Under the pieces are notes generated by a model. That model searched no databases. It saw nothing but the letters and a program-made list of their open reading frames with translations, and was not told the DNA's origin. Source: Brugia malayi (lineage: Eukaryota; Nematoda; Chromadorea; Rhabditida; Onchocercidae). Taken from it: 64,000 bases of DNA. Within the stretch, counting starts at the first letter, position 1. Every line of letters starts with the position of its first letter. Where the stretch lies: assembly GCF_000002995.4 (NCBI RefSeq), contig NW_025062478.1:6300001-6364000 (forward strand). Reading direction: 5' to 3'. Shown in pieces: positions 1 to 12,404 of the stretch. The position numbers and the translations under genes were made by a program.

Positions 1-77
1 GATTATCTCAATTACAGAGGTAAAAATTTGTGTTTAAAGTTAAAAATTGTTAATGGACTTGTTTTCTACTATTTCAG

Positions 78-2327
78 AATTTAAATATCTACGACTTGAT
101 GGTAGCACAAAACCAGATGAGCGAGGACAGTTACTGGAGCTGTATAATGCACCAAACAGCGAGTATTTCATATTTATGCTATCAACACGTGCCGGTGGTC
201 TTGGTCTGAATTTGCAGACTGCGGATACAGTAATAATTTTCGATTCGGATTGGAATCCACATCAAGTGAGAACATCCCTTATTTTGCTACAAGTAAAAGA
301 GTACTACCACTAGTTGAACTTTATTTAACCATGGTCTCAGTGTAGTTGGCCTGCACTTTTTGTTTTTGTTGGAAGTTATAGCAGTCACTTTTATCTGCAA
401 TTTCTACAAGTCAAAAATTATTCACATAAATATAGGATATGCAAGCACAAGACCGAGCTCACCGTATTGGACAGTCTCGTGAAGTGCGTGTTTTGCGATT
501 GGTTACTGTGAATAGTATCGAAGAAAAAATTCTAGCTGCAGCTCGATATAAGTTGAATGTAGATGAGAAAGTTATTCAAGCAGGTAAGTTTGATCAGCGT
601 TCCACTGGTGCAGAACGCCGACAAATGCTGGAACAAATTATCAGGTGAAATTTTGGTTGTTAAAATTAATTCCTATTTCACTTTTTACGTAATAGGTAAA
701 AAACTAAGGAACGTGTCTTTATGTCATTCTTGTAGAGCAGAGAGTGAGGATGACGATGAAGATGAAGTGCCAGATGATGAGACAATCAATCAAATGGTTG
801 CGCGATCTGAAGATGAATTTGATTTGTTCCAGGTAAATTATTTGGATTCGTTAATATTTGGAGCGTTTCTACTGTTTCGCTATTAAAGTCCGCATATCAG
901 TTAATTTGGATTTACTTTTTATTAATTTTTTTTTGAGAGGATGGATATTGAACGTCGCCGTCAAGAAGCTGCTGAATACCGTCGTAAACCTCGTTTAATT
1001 GAAGATAGTGAGATTCCAGAAGGTATTGTCAAAGCTTCACAGCATTTCATTGATGAAGAAAAGGAACCACAAAAATCAAAGCTTGCATTCGAACCAGTTG
1101 GACGTCGGCAACGGAAAGAAGTTGATTATTCACAGGTTATTTTCAAATTGATTTTAGAAACTTTTGAAATTTATTAAAATAGTATCTCATAGTTCTTCGT
1201 TCCAGGATTTGATGTCGGATCGTGATTGGCTAAAAAGTATTGATGAGGATGTAGATGACGATGATGATGACGACGAAGAAGAGAAGAAGAGAAAAAAAGG
1301 GAAGAAAGATAGGGGAAGAAAAAGACGTCAAATTGGTAAGTCTCATATAAAAAGTAGTTTGCTTTTGTTATTATCGAGCTGCTGAATGAGTTTTGCAGAT
1401 GATGATGACGATGAACCACCTAAGCGCAGAAAAGTTTCACCTGAAATAACCTCACTTCTCATCAAACTCTATGAAGCTTTAATAAAATACAAAACTAGGT
1501 ATGTTTTTTGTACTTTTTCAAATTACGCCTTTAATCGGGTTTTGTTTCCTTTTTTAGGTTTCCTTTGGAAGATTTATTTTTTAGTAATGGAAAAGAATTA
1601 GCGGCAGCTTTTGAACAGTTACCTTCGCGAAGAGAACTGCCAGATTATTATGAAATCATAGAAAAACCAATGGATCTTAACAAAGTGAAGCGGAAAATTA
1701 AGGATGGCAAATATCATAGTGTGCAAGATATGGGGAATGACATCAGGCTATTGTGTGCTAATGCAAGAGTAAGTCCCGTGCACTACACTTTATTCTTGAT
1801 CCTTCTTACTGTGTTATAGATTTTCTAGATCTATTTTATAGTAAATTTAATTGAAAAATATAAAAAATCAAATATATTTCAGAAGTATAACATAGATGGT
1901 TCTGAAATTTTTAACGATTCAGTTTTATTGGAAGTTCTGTGGACCAGAATATCCGGTGATGAGCAACAGGCCACTTCTTCAAAATCTCTTCTCTCAGCAG
2001 AACCGAAGATGGGGAAGAATTCAGAACCAAAGGACACAGCCAAAGATTTTAGCAAGGATACCGGAAAGGATTCAAAGGAATCTACTGCAACAAGTTCACG
2101 AAGTAGTCCCAGTGTTGAAGACGATAAAGTGAGTTTAATTGTGCTATGGAGATTTTTATTTAAAGATTTAATACTGTTGTTGGCAAGCATTGTTTTTCTC
2201 ATCACCTTTTTTTCTTTTCACTGCTATGATGTAGTTGTGGTGGATGTTTCTTACATCTGAATTTCAGGATAGCGGTCGCCGAAAGAAATCCCATCCCATT
2301 AAGCGCTCTATTTCACCAGATGACTGA
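78..2327 (+). CDS. SWI/SNF ATPase Brahma/BRG1 (SMARCA2/4 type), C-terminal part
   Basis: This is the ATPase of the SWI/SNF (BAF) chromatin-remodelling complex in the nucleus; swsn-4 is the C. elegans counterpart. Nine exons join in phase: 78-265, 436-644, 736-832, 938-1135, 1206-1335, 1399-1498, 1558-1768, 1883-2128 and 2268-2327, about 480 residues. The order is the second helicase lobe ([46 protein letters not shown]), then the SnAC region ([24 protein letters not shown]), then a Lys/Arg-rich stretch with an acidic run of Asp, and then a bromodomain ([14 protein letters not shown] and NARKYN, with the acetyl-lysine-binding Asn kept). A short Ser-rich tail ends at TGA 2325-2327. The N-terminus (QLQ, HSA, first ATPase lobe) lies left of the window. 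Identity is very sure; individual splice sites are well supported by phase and consensus. Confidence 0.95.
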
Positions 2328-4290
2328 AGACAGACTGAGTTAATTTCATTGCTGAAATAAGCATAGTGAGCATGTGAACCCGTGTAAATAATGTCTACCA
2401 TTTGCATCCTCAATTCGAAACTTACATTTCGGGATGACGAAGTGTTTTCGTTCATATTGATTGAACGTTGAATTATCGTTTCTATATGAGAAATACTATT
2501 ACTGTTTAATATATACTGTTCCTCGTGTTTTAATTTAAATTGTTTGTACCTTAAATTATCCATAATTTTCTATTTGCATTTGATCCACTGTATTTTTCTG
2601 TGGAAAAGTAGAATTTTTCCATAAATCCAATTGCTTAAGCACCTCGTAATCTGTATTATCTTTGTTTTAACATATGTACATATAGACTATTTATATAATA
2701 CCGCCGTAAAAAAAAATTTTAGATAAGCTATATGGCGAAACGCAAAATGAAATATTAATTGTTTCGTAAAAAAAGTTTGTCCTGATTTCTCACTATGGAA
2801 TTGGAAACAGTCTGTTTGTTTCATAACACATTGAGTATGTAGGTATGGGATGCACTGCTGCTAAAAAGAGTCGATAAATAAAGTTAGCTTGAGATAGAAC
2901 CTGAACTCAACTTTTCCTGATAAATAGTGAGTGTTTTATGAAGTGGTTGTGATCTGCCTTAAACATTTCGCATCTGTAAGTATCCAGAGGCGAATATGCA
3001 AGATAAAACTTCACTGATATACTGTACACAGCAGAGGATTTTTGGTATTATTTCAGTGGACGATGTTAAGCTTCCTTCGATATGTGCTATTTCATACCAA
3101 CTACTGCAGAAAATATTTTCTATGTTTGAAGATTTTGAAATTCATGATTACTAGTTTTCTATCAAATTATTTCGTTTTGTTTATTAAACACTTCTCTCCT
3201 TTGAGGAAATAATTGCCTATCTTGGCATTGGAAAAGTTTTTGTAGTGACATTAATGCATGAGAGATTTTATTTCAAAACAGTTGTAGTGAATGGGATTGC
3301 CTGTAAATAATATCTGGCATGAGAAATGGCTTAAATATCTACGATGGAGTTTATGGGCAGGAGTTTCACGTATGTACTCATTAAAGATGGAGACAAGTAA
3401 GCCAATAATGTTTATACAATTTGATTACAAAGGCATAAAGCAATCTTGGAGTTAATGTTTCTCCCTGAATAGAAATGACAGATAACTCTGAGTGGTGACA
3501 ACTGTCGATCGCATAATAAAACTTTCATAGGTTTCCACATATTGCCCACCCTTGTCAATAAAGCGTAGAAATACAATTCTCGAAACATTATAAGTAAGGT
3601 TATTACTAATTCATTATGGCGTACAGTCAAGACAAACCTCAATATTCAAGCATTTAATAAATTCCAAGCTACTCTACCACGCTCTCCTAAGTGCGACTGT
3701 AAAATGGAACGAGTTCAATCGATGTACACAATACACTACCCTCCCATTATTTACCATAATTATAATGCAATCATGACTTAAACATTAGTGTTGTATCATT
3801 TTCGTCATTTTGCTGAATAGCGGTTACAGACTTCTTACAGTGGTAGAAAATATTATTATATATTACAGAAACACGTACAGTGTGCTGTATAAAACAGTGC
3901 TGATAAACATGAAATTATCCTCCGAGTGGTACTGACATCTAACAGCTAAATAAGACCTATCAATATTCAACTAACAAATCCAAATGGTACAAGTTGCATT
4001 GCAAAAGAAATAAAATTCAAGAGTCAGTCCATCTGACTAAAGAAAATGCTTTGTCTAATACACTATTCCATTTCGCACTGAACCATGAACAGTTCTCCAC
4101 CCATGGTAATATCTGGAAAAAACAGCAGTGGGAATTTCACAAAACAGAACTTCAGAAAACAAACAGAAAACTACAATAAAAAAAAAGAAAGAAGGAACTA
4201 CGTCACTGTAGTAGCTTAATTCTCGAAGAAATTACATAAAGATAATGAAATAATCGAAAAACAATTCGATGTTAGTGAATGAATACGAAC

Positions 4291-4438
4291 CTCTTTTGGA
4301 AAAACAATAGTCCCGGGGATGACGGTTTCTTTTAGGACTGTAAGTTTCTGTGCTCCTTGATTCGAGTCTAAGGACCAAATATCAAGATGATAAGAGACTT
4401 TTAGCGCTGCAACCACTGCACTAATTTTTATCCCAGTT
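4291..4438 (-). pseudogene. Possible exon of a diverged or broken eIF4E-like gene
   Basis: On the minus strand a T-rich acceptor (ending TTTTCAG at 4439) opens a 49-codon stretch that closes at a GT donor at 4290. Its translation, with core KISAVVAALKVS and then LDIWSLDSNQG, faintly resembles the eIF4E segment around CGAVVNVR...ISLWT. A second open stretch upstream (about 4893-5012, LHEMVAFIFFNYNKHER before a GTAAGC donor) could match the preceding helix of the same fold. The two do not join in frame: the upstream piece ends in phase 0 while this one needs one base to complete a codon. I see no upstream exon with the Trp-rich cap-binding motifs. It may be a decayed copy or a chance resemblance. 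Confidence 0.2.
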
Positions 4439-5915
4439 CTGAAAATTAAAAAAAAAAAAACAATATATTATTAAAAATAAAACTAACAAAATAATTATAA
4501 AATGTAATGAGAATTGACAAAAAATATGGGGATTCCATTCATTTAATTTCAGACCTTTTATTTCACTTATGAGCACAAAGCATTCTTTTAAATGTTATCA
4601 ATTTTTTTTTTGAAAGCTATAAATTTTTTTAATATAAACCATTTTATATATTAAACCAACGACTATTTCTTCAAAAGGAAAAATAAGATATAGAACAAAT
4701 TAAAATTTGTTATATAAGAAAAATTTCCAATTTTTTTAAGAATTTTTTCTTAAAATTTACTATGACAAGGAGGAGAGACATATGCTCCAGGAACAAATGA
4801 ACTCATTTGTCAATTACTTAGCGTAAGTAAATTAAAAATATCAAAACAAATATTACTGAACTTGAAATTATAGGAGAACAGCATGCTTACCCTTTCATGT
4901 TTATTATAATTGAAAAAGATAAATGCTACCATCTCATGCAAAATCGTATTAATGACTTCAATATCTGCACTAACAGATTCTTTTACGTTGAAATTCAAAT
5001 AGCTCTTGTTTCAGAATTGGAACAACGTCCGTACATTTCCAAACTCAAGAAGTAATAAGACAACATCCCATTAAGTTTGTAAATTGTGATAATTCTATCT
5101 TTTCCAATTAAATAAAATTTTATCAAAGATGGGTATATACAATTAAATAAAGTCTTGAAAGAGAGCATTTTCTCTAGTTTTTAAGTTCTATTCTACTTAA
5201 ATTTCAATCTAGACTATGCACTCTAATTACGTATGATATCATTAACTAAGCGAAAATAAAACGGCTTGAGCTACAAGAATATTTATCAGGAAATACCATA
5301 GTTTTATATTAGCACATATCATTTATGAATAAAAAAGAAAAAAAAAATAATTGAAAGCTATTTTCTTTGTCAGCCTATTCATTCACTGTCAGAAAAGATT
5401 TTGCTTAACAGAATTACTATTTACTTCTTAGATGTCAACAAAGACTTTCTTCTACTTTACTAAAGTCAGCCTGTAATAATTTAAATCAATCATAATAAAA
5501 GTATTGAATTAGGAATTTTTTCCTTATCGAATGTCATTTCTATTCATTATAGAGAGACAAGACTTTATAAGGCTATAGTGAAACAAGGTAGGCAACAAAA
5601 CATCACGCACCGTATTAATCGACGGAAAATTGTCATTGCTTAACACTGCACGGTAACCGGATATATAACCCTTAAATAGCTTAAAGTGAGCATAAGAGAC
5701 AGTATGTGCAGCATTTCATAGAGGTACAGCAACAGCAAGTGTTAGTCGAGAGAACAACGTGTCACAGCTGATGTCACCCGAGTTTATCCATACAAATATC
5801 ACGGAAGTTTTCCACCATTAAGAACCTCACATTCCTTATGTTACCCATGAAGAAATGATTATTCGCATGACAAATTACAAAATAGTGTGAAAAAAAGAGT
5901 ACTAACTGTCTCACC

Positions 5916-5955
5916 AGTTTTCTGGTTCGTTGTCTCACCAACGAACCAGAAAACT
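5916..5955. repeat. Perfect 17-bp inverted repeat (hairpin)
   Basis: The arm 5916-5932 (AGTTTTCTGGTTCGTTG) is exactly complementary to 5939-5955, around a 6-nt loop TCTCAC. The octamer TCTCACCA occurs at 5909-5916 and again at 5933-5940, overlapping the edges of the hairpin. It lies in the intergenic region about 0.5 kb upstream of ric-8. No coding role is evident. Confidence 0.85.
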
Positions 5956-6464
5956 TTGCCTTTTGGTTTTTCGCAACGCATCGCTGAACCGACATTTCAG
6001 GTTGTTATCATGCATGGCAAGGAGGTACGTGACCATTAGTCCTGTGGTGGGTTCGGTTTTTCCAAATATCGAGGTCATTGCAGTGCTTCATCTGCCCTAC
6101 TTGCATAGGGCATTTCTTAGTTTCTCCTAGAGGTCAAATTAGGTTGAGATTGAGATGTTGGATGGAGCAAGAAAGCAATAAATTTATCGGTAAAGAAAAG
6201 TAATTTTATCACTGGGTATTAAGGAACAGTATAAGGACACTGTTAAGTATCATTAATCATAGGCCGTTTTGATCTCGTCGGAAGTTTGAGACTAGCACTT
6301 ATGCTTTTAACAATTGATTGTCTTTCTCAAAAAATTCCCTCTTCCGCATGCTTCTACCTCATTGCTTGTTAATTAGCTATTATCTGCTTATGATGATTCA
6401 ATATTAGGGGCGCATGTGTTGAATTAATAAATATATATTCCTTTACCAAGTTTATTGGAATCTT

Positions 6465-8222
6465 ATGTTTATGGAATTGAAGGATTGGTCAGCATTACGT
6501 AAACTCACATCTTTGATATTCACTTTAACATTACTGATCATGATCGAAAATATATCTGAAAGCGATTTAATGCAGTGGCAGAATTCATCAACCGGTAATT
6601 TCGTGGAAAGTCTGAAACGAATTAATGGTAGTTTTGAAAAATATCACGAATTTGGTCATGTTGATATCGATACACGGCGTCGGATACTATCTATTTTCTC
6701 TGAGCGTTTTCAAGAGTCGTCAGTAATTCGTCAACAGATTCTTCGCTTTTTACGGATTTTAGCGCGCGATAGGCAAAATCTAGATCATTTGTTGTCTTCC
6801 AGCTTGGTACAGGATGTACTTAACATTGCTCTTCTGGCTGAACAGTCTTTTGAATTTGATTGGGAGGCATTCATTCAGGCTGAAATGTGTCTCATCAATA
6901 TACTTTTCAACAGTAACCTTGCGAGAAATGAGTTTAATGATATTGCTTCAAATCTGCTACTTAATCGAATCAGAATTTTGAGCGAGACTCCGAGAATTTC
7001 CTTTATGCAGCGGGAAGTCCCGGTTACAGTCCAGGATGTTGCCATTTTTACAGAATCGAAGATTCCTGAATTTCCGGTGAAAAACTTAAATAATGAACAG
7101 ATAGATTTGGTTACTTCTTACGACCTCCGTATTGCGTTTGTTGCAAGTGCACAATCTAAAGATTTACAGTTGCGGTGGTTAAAAAATGGATGTGAAGTTT
7201 TTCTGAAAGTACTTGAACGAAGTTTATGTTTTCCTGAACGACTGAGGCGGGATTTGCAGTGGAAAAATTTTGTAGAACATACAAACTGGGCGCTAAAAGT
7301 TTTGTTCAATATATTTTGCTACTCATGGGATGATTCTGTGCAGTCAAATGCAAAGCAATGCATGGTATTATGCTCGAGAATTATAACCATAAAAAACATT
7401 GATCCATCACTTGAACAATCCGCAGTAGATGTAATTGCAGTATTACCATTGTCCTTCGAATTGTTAACACCGAAGCTACAGCATATAGAGCAGAAAGACA
7501 CAAATATAATCCATGACGGTCGTGACATGACTTTTGCAGATGCTGTACTTCATGCGCTAGAACGACGCTTGGAAGCAGAAAGCAGTGAAAGAAACGAGCT
7601 CCTTGGTACTTTTTTAACTGTTTTGATACGTCTAAGTTCTCAAGTGAAAGAGGCACGTCGTTATTTACGTTTACTGGTTATTCCACCACTTCATGCTACC
7701 GATGTTGAACGACGACCAGATGACGGTGCTGAACTACGTAATCGTATGATTCGCTTAATGATGAGCATTTCGAATACTCAGGACTTGGCAGCTGAATTCA
7801 TTTTCATCTTATGTAAGAAAAGTGTTAATCGTTTCGTCAAATACTGTGGTTTTGGACATGCGGCTGGTTTATTGGCTAATCGAGGCATCTTGAATGCTTT
7901 GAATACCTCGAAGCATCAGTCGGATAGCGAGGCTTCAGAAACAGAAGATTATAAAGCAGTTGAAACACAAGTAAATCCAGTAACTGGTTGTATTGAACCT
8001 GCGGGAGAAAATCCGTTTACTGGAATGACTGAGGAGCAAAAAGAATACGAGGTACATCGACTGATGAATGATATTAATAAGCTGATGAATCAAGGACTGA
8101 TAACTCCGGGACGGGTTGGGAAAGATGGACAATTAGAGCCTGTAAAGCATGTGCTGGAACTTGTCAAGGATGATGATGCCGAACCTGATAAAAGTGACAG
8201 TGAGGATGGTGTTGGATCCTAA
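6465..8222 (+). CDS. ric-8: RIC-8 / synembryn, G-alpha chaperone and guanine-nucleotide exchange factor
   Basis: RIC-8 proteins are cytosolic armadillo-repeat-like proteins that fold nascent G-alpha subunits and promote their nucleotide exchange; in C. elegans RIC-8 acts in synaptic transmission and spindle positioning. One uninterrupted ORF of 585 codons fits the family length (roughly 530-570 aa). Support comes from the helical layout and from segments such as RFLRILARDRQNLDHLL, the late block KYCGFGHAAGLLANRGIL, NPVTGCIEP followed by TEEQKEYE, and an acidic Asp/Glu/Ser C-terminus. ATG 6465 is the first after an acceptor-like AAG at 6450, but it adds a hydrophobic 25-residue leader. ATG 6540 (MIENISESD) gives a 560-aa cytosolic protein and is the better match to relatives. 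The absence of introns is odd beside intron-rich neighbours. Confidence 0.9.
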   Translation: MFMELKDWSALRKLTSLIFTLTLLIMIENISESDLMQWQNSSTGNFVESLKRINGSFEKYHEFGHVDIDTRRRILSIFSERFQESSVIRQQILRFLRILARDRQNLDHLLSSSLVQDVLNIALLAEQSFEFDWEAFIQAEMCLINILFNSNLARNEFNDIASNLLLNRIRILSETPRISFMQREVPVTVQDVAIFTESKIPEFPVKNLNNEQIDLVTSYDLRIAFVASAQSKDLQLRWLKNGCEVFLKVLERSLCFPERLRRDLQWKNFVEHTNWALKVLFNIFCYSWDDSVQSNAKQCMVLCSRIITIKNIDPSLEQSAVDVIAVLPLSFELLTPKLQHIEQKDTNIIHDGRDMTFADAVLHALERRLEAESSERNELLGTFLTVLIRLSSQVKEARRYLRLLVIPPLHATDVERRPDDGAELRNRMIRLMMSISNTQDLAAEFIFILCKKSVNRFVKYCGFGHAAGLLANRGILNALNTSKHQSDSEASETEDYKAVETQVNPVTGCIEPAGENPFTGMTEEQKEYEVHRLMNDINKLMNQGLITPGRVGKDGQLEPVKHVLELVKDDDAEPDKSDSEDGVGS

Positions 8223-8673
8223 TGATTACTGAACTGAAATCCATTCATTATATATCCATCTTGCCAATTGCGATTAGATAAATCACGAATTTCGATGCTG
8301 GTTTGCATCAGAAAATCAGTTATGAATACTTAAGCTGTGTAAAAAATATTCCAACATCCTATCTCAGTTCATACAGTTTCAAATTTTGAAATCAGCTTTC
8401 ACAGAGTTTCAATAATTTTAACCTGAAAACTAGCCTCGATTTTTGTTTCTTTGAGTTTTTATTGGAATATTTCTATTTAGTGCATTTGAAAGTTTCTGTT
8501 TCCAAAAATATATTGTTTAGTTCAGACTTTCTTTAGTAAGAGGACTTTATTTGTGAGCTTTTGATGTTGATGTTGTGTTTTTTGGAGCTATTTCTTTGGA
8601 TCCGTCAAATTTGTACAGTTTTCGTTATGTTCGTATATTTGTTAGGTGTTATAGTGTTGTTAATTTGTATTAT

Positions 8674-8691
8674 AATAAACAGATGTTTCAG
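8674..8691 (+). promoter_or_regulatory. ric-8 poly(A) signal next to a trans-splice-like acceptor
   Basis: AATAAA at 8674-8679 is followed within 12 nt by a consensus acceptor (GATGTTTCAG, ending at 8691). The start codon of the next gene is 34 nt further on, at 8726. A 3' end signal so close to a splice acceptor with no upstream coding exon is what a nematode operon junction looks like. It could also be a cis-spliced leader of the downstream gene alone. Confidence 0.5.
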
Positions 8692-8725
8692 ATTGTGGAA
8701 AGCTTATTTGTAGGATTGTTTCTAT

Positions 8726-11700
8726 ATGATTAAAGTGCTAAGTAATAAGGAGAGAAGGAAAGTGAAAAAATTGAAGAAGAATATCAGTGAGGTGTTGTTG
8801 CTTTCTGGTGATGATCCTACAGCGGTGGATCTAACTTCAGTTACGTCTTTTGAGCATTCATTTGATGGTTGGTGGTTTTGTCAGATCCTAGGTTATCTTT
8901 TTTAACAAATTTCTACTTTTTTCCAAGTCAATAGTATCAGAATTCGTGTGAAAGAAATGTCGTCGTTTACTCTACTATTATTCATATTAAATTTCATTTA
9001 TTTGAATGAGATATGTTTAAGGAAAAATTGTTTCAGATAAAGACATAACTTTCAAGCTCGATAAAAAACTGCGGACTATGCGGCATCTGAAAGATCCTCC
9101 AAAAATCAGTCTAAGTTTAGACAAGTTGAACGGTGTGAGGCTTGGAAGTCATAGTAAATTTTTTTCACTTCTATGTATTTCACTATTTCATTACATGAAA
9201 ACTAGAATTTTCATGCATTAACGTATTCATAGATATCGCCGAATTGGTGCATTACGTGTCATTCCACAATGTTGACAAACCTCTTTGGATATCATTAAGA
9301 CCCAGTCGAGCAATATTGCAAGCAGTTATTTTTCGGATCGAGTGTAATCTCGAAATGGTAGTAAGTTACTTCAGAAAATTAGTATCGTCTCCCTCATACT
9401 GTTGTAAAATTGTAATTTCTTATGGTCAAATAGAGAGTTGTGATTTCAATGCATAGTGTATCTTGAAGCATTTATCAGGAAAGTAATAAGAAGGATACAT
9501 ATATCGGTCGCCTGTTTGGCTCAAAATCTTTCATCAGAATGCAGACAGAAGCATGGAAGAGTATGGAGTTTTGGACAAACATGCTTAATGTCCAGCTTTC
9601 AAAGTTCGAACGTTTAAAGAGAATTGTCGGTGTAAGTTTTGTGATGTTTTTGGAATTGAAATTATTTAACACAGTTATTGCTTTGTTTTTCTTTTTTACG
9701 CATGATGCTTAACAAGCGAAAAATAATACTTCTTGCTTTAACATTTGATCATTTTATATGACTGATAAGGATGTTCGAAATTGAGTAATAAAGATTTTTT
9801 TATCTCTTTTTTGCATTGATTAGTTTAATTTTTCATGAAATATTCATTTTTTCAGCATACTAATATTCTAGAAGAGCATATTAAATCTGATGTAAAAAGT
9901 GCACTACTAGTTACTTTGCGACAAATGGTAGATTTTTGTTACCCTTTTCCCAAAACGAATCGCATCATGGATTTAACGCCTATTATACCAATAAAAGTAA
10001 GATTTAACTATGTATTTCATATATTTACATTTTATAAATTAGCAATAAATGCATATTAGTTTGCTACTTGGTTGGATTTCTTCAATTTTAATGCTGTATT
10101 ATTATTTCAGGAAAAGTATGGTGTAGTAAAAGCTGATTCACCATTCTTTGCAGTTGATTGTGAAATGTGTACAACAGAAACTGGGGAAAGTGAACTGACC
10201 AGGATATCAATTGTAAGTTAATGTAATTTTTTAGTGATTGACGAAGGGATGAAAATTTTCAACTTCGTGAACAAAATTCACTGTAAATTTTGTTACTCAG
10301 GTCGACGAGTGTTATGAAGTTTTGTTGGATACGCTTGTGAAACCAAGGAACAGAATAGTTGATTATGTTACTAAGTACAGTGGCATTACTGAGAAAATGC
10401 TTGAAAATGTGAATGTGCGGGTTGAAGATGTACAAGTCGGTTTCATTCATTTATTATTAAAGCGAGTTTCATTACTGTTTAACGTTGCTGAGCAAATAGT
10501 ATATTTCTAAGGTCATGCGTTTCCTTTTTTTATTGACTTATCAGATGCCTTGAGGATAAAAAATTATAATTGCAAAAAACATCACATTTTTAGAGAGCTT
10601 TATCACATATCTTGCCGAATGATGCAATTTTGGTTGGACATACTCTTGAATGCGATTTCAATGCGATGCGTATCACACATCCATATTGTGTCGATATATC
10701 TCTTTGTTTAAATTTATCTGGTAAAGATCGACAACGATCATCCCTAAAGGTAATTCCTGTTCAAATTTTATGAGAATATTCTTTCGTTTCATTCATTGTT
10801 ATAACTCGTTAAAAATAAACATACGGAAAAGATATGTTTATAATTCTTATCATACATTTTTGTGAAATTGATAGAATGATTTATAGACATTGGCGAGAAT
10901 ATTTCTGGATGAAGAAATTCAAGGAGAAAATGGGCACTGTTCTGTCGATGATGCTGTTATTACTATGCGACTACTGAAATACAAGCTTTCTCATGGGTAC
11001 TTATTATAACCATGCATTATATGATAAAGTCCTTTTGCAATATGTTCGTATCAAATTTATATTATTTATTATATAATAGATAAATTGAAAAAATTCAGCA
11101 TTCGTTTCGGGAATGTTTCTTTGGGATGGAGTTTTGATGATTGGGCTCGTGAAAATGGCTTAACCACTTCTGGAGCGCGCATTGATAAAAACAAATATTC
11201 ATGTTCGGAAGCTCAAATTAATCAAGAACCACAACGAAAGAAACGGTGTTTGGATATTGTAAGTTTTTTTTTTTTTGAAGATATTGTCTTATTTTGTTTG
11301 TTGCTATGCATTGGTTTTTTGAAAACTGGTTTGAAAAAGCTGTTATTGTGCTTTTTTATTTTTCTGATTGATGAAACTATCAATTTAGCTCAACGGTTTT
11401 TAATCCTTCAATAGATCAGTGGAAAATAGCATAGGACTTATATTGTTGGTTAAAATTAAAACAAAAATTGACGTTTCCAGAAAAGTGTGCCACAGACTTG
11501 TGAAAGATGTGGTAGGCCATTATCTGTTGCTTGCATTGTGCCTTATTGCGCATGCAAAAAAAATGTCGTTAAGTACTGTGTAATATGTTGTTTAAATTCT
11601 GTATTGCCTCAAACATCAAGCGAAGAACCAACCTTAATTTGGAGGTAAGTTGTCATAATTTATTATATTAAACCCACTAACCTTCAGAATGAAATTTCTG

Positions 11701-12360
11701 TTCTCGAGAAAATTTTACATTCTTCTGCAACCGCGACTTATACATTTGCAATTAAATTTCAAAACAATTTCCACTTGTCGAATAAATTTTCCTATTTAAA
11801 AAATATCCGCCTTTAATAATTATTTCAGTGATGCATTTCAAACTTGCACTGGTGGATTTGAACCTATTTTGCATTTTTTACGACTCGATAAGGGTAAAAG
11901 CGCTTTTTATGCTCTTCCTGATGGCATCAAAGACAACTCAAACAATGAACAGTTTGTTTTATATCTTCAAAAACTAGTATTTTCATATTGGAATGATGAC
12001 TAATAAGTTCTTTGAATAAAGTTTGCCCAGCGTAAAAATCAAAAATTTTTAAAAACACTTTTTTTAAGCGAAATATACTTGAACACCAATGATTACGATT
12101 CACTGGAAGAGTTGGTGAAGCGTGTTAATGAAGAAATGATTTCGCATAACGTTGTGATGGTGGATATTAATACAAGAAGACTGAAAATGAAAGTGGATGA
12201 GAAGCCTATCGTAACTGTTGATAATGCTCTTCGAAGAATGATCTCATATGCTTCTTGGAATTCTTTAATTATCGTTGTTTTTTCATCTCCGCAAGAATCA
12301 CTGTGTTACATAACTGTCAAAACGCAAAATCATCAAACTCTTTTGGCAGGTGCTGAATGA
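8726..12360 (+). CDS. REXO-like DEDDh 3'-5' RNA exonuclease
   Basis: A member of the DEDDh exonuclease family of RNA-trimming enzymes (REXO1/REXO5 type). Twelve exons join in phase: 8726-8867, 9037-9132, 9233-9357, 9479-9631, 9856-9996, 10111-10212, 10301-10435, 10594-10749, 10887-10996, 11099-11258, 11481-11644 and 11829-. The catalytic motifs are present: ExoI FFAVDCEMC (Asp and Glu), ExoII LVGHTLECDFNAM (Asp), ExoIII HCSVDDA (His and Asp). A Cys-rich stretch after the nuclease (CERCGRPL, YCACKK, YCVICC; exon 11481-11644) may bind zinc. Two ends are possible: reading through to TAA at 12001-12003 (552 aa), or splicing 11951 to 12069 to add 97 codons ending at 12360 (632 aa). The phases agree for both. 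The closest named orthologue is not certain. Confidence 0.85.
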
Positions 12361-12404
12361 TGCTCATTTTGTTTTTATTAGGTACACTCTTGATGTCTGT
12401 TCAC

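Larger units (their letters stand above)
2328..6464. other. 3' UTR of the Brahma gene and gene-poor intergenic region
   Basis: About 4.1 kb without a firmly supported gene. A poly(A) signal AATAAA at 2877-2882 probably ends the Brahma mRNA. The rest is AT-rich with many stops in all frames. It holds a doubtful minus-strand exon pair (4291-5030) and a strong hairpin at 5916-5955, both listed separately. A T-rich acceptor ending in AAG at 6450 lies 14 nt before the first ATG of the next gene. Confidence 0.6.

Noticed and set aside
1174..1419. Minus-strand His/Ser-rich ORF
   Set aside because: Shadow of the acidic and basic runs of the Brahma gene on the plus strand.
3412..3642. Minus-strand 76-codon ORF
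   Set aside because: No domain, no splice context, ordinary AT-rich composition.
5774..6130. Two overlapping short ORFs, one per strand
   Set aside because: Their similar sequences arise from the perfect hairpin at 5916-5955; neither resembles a known protein.
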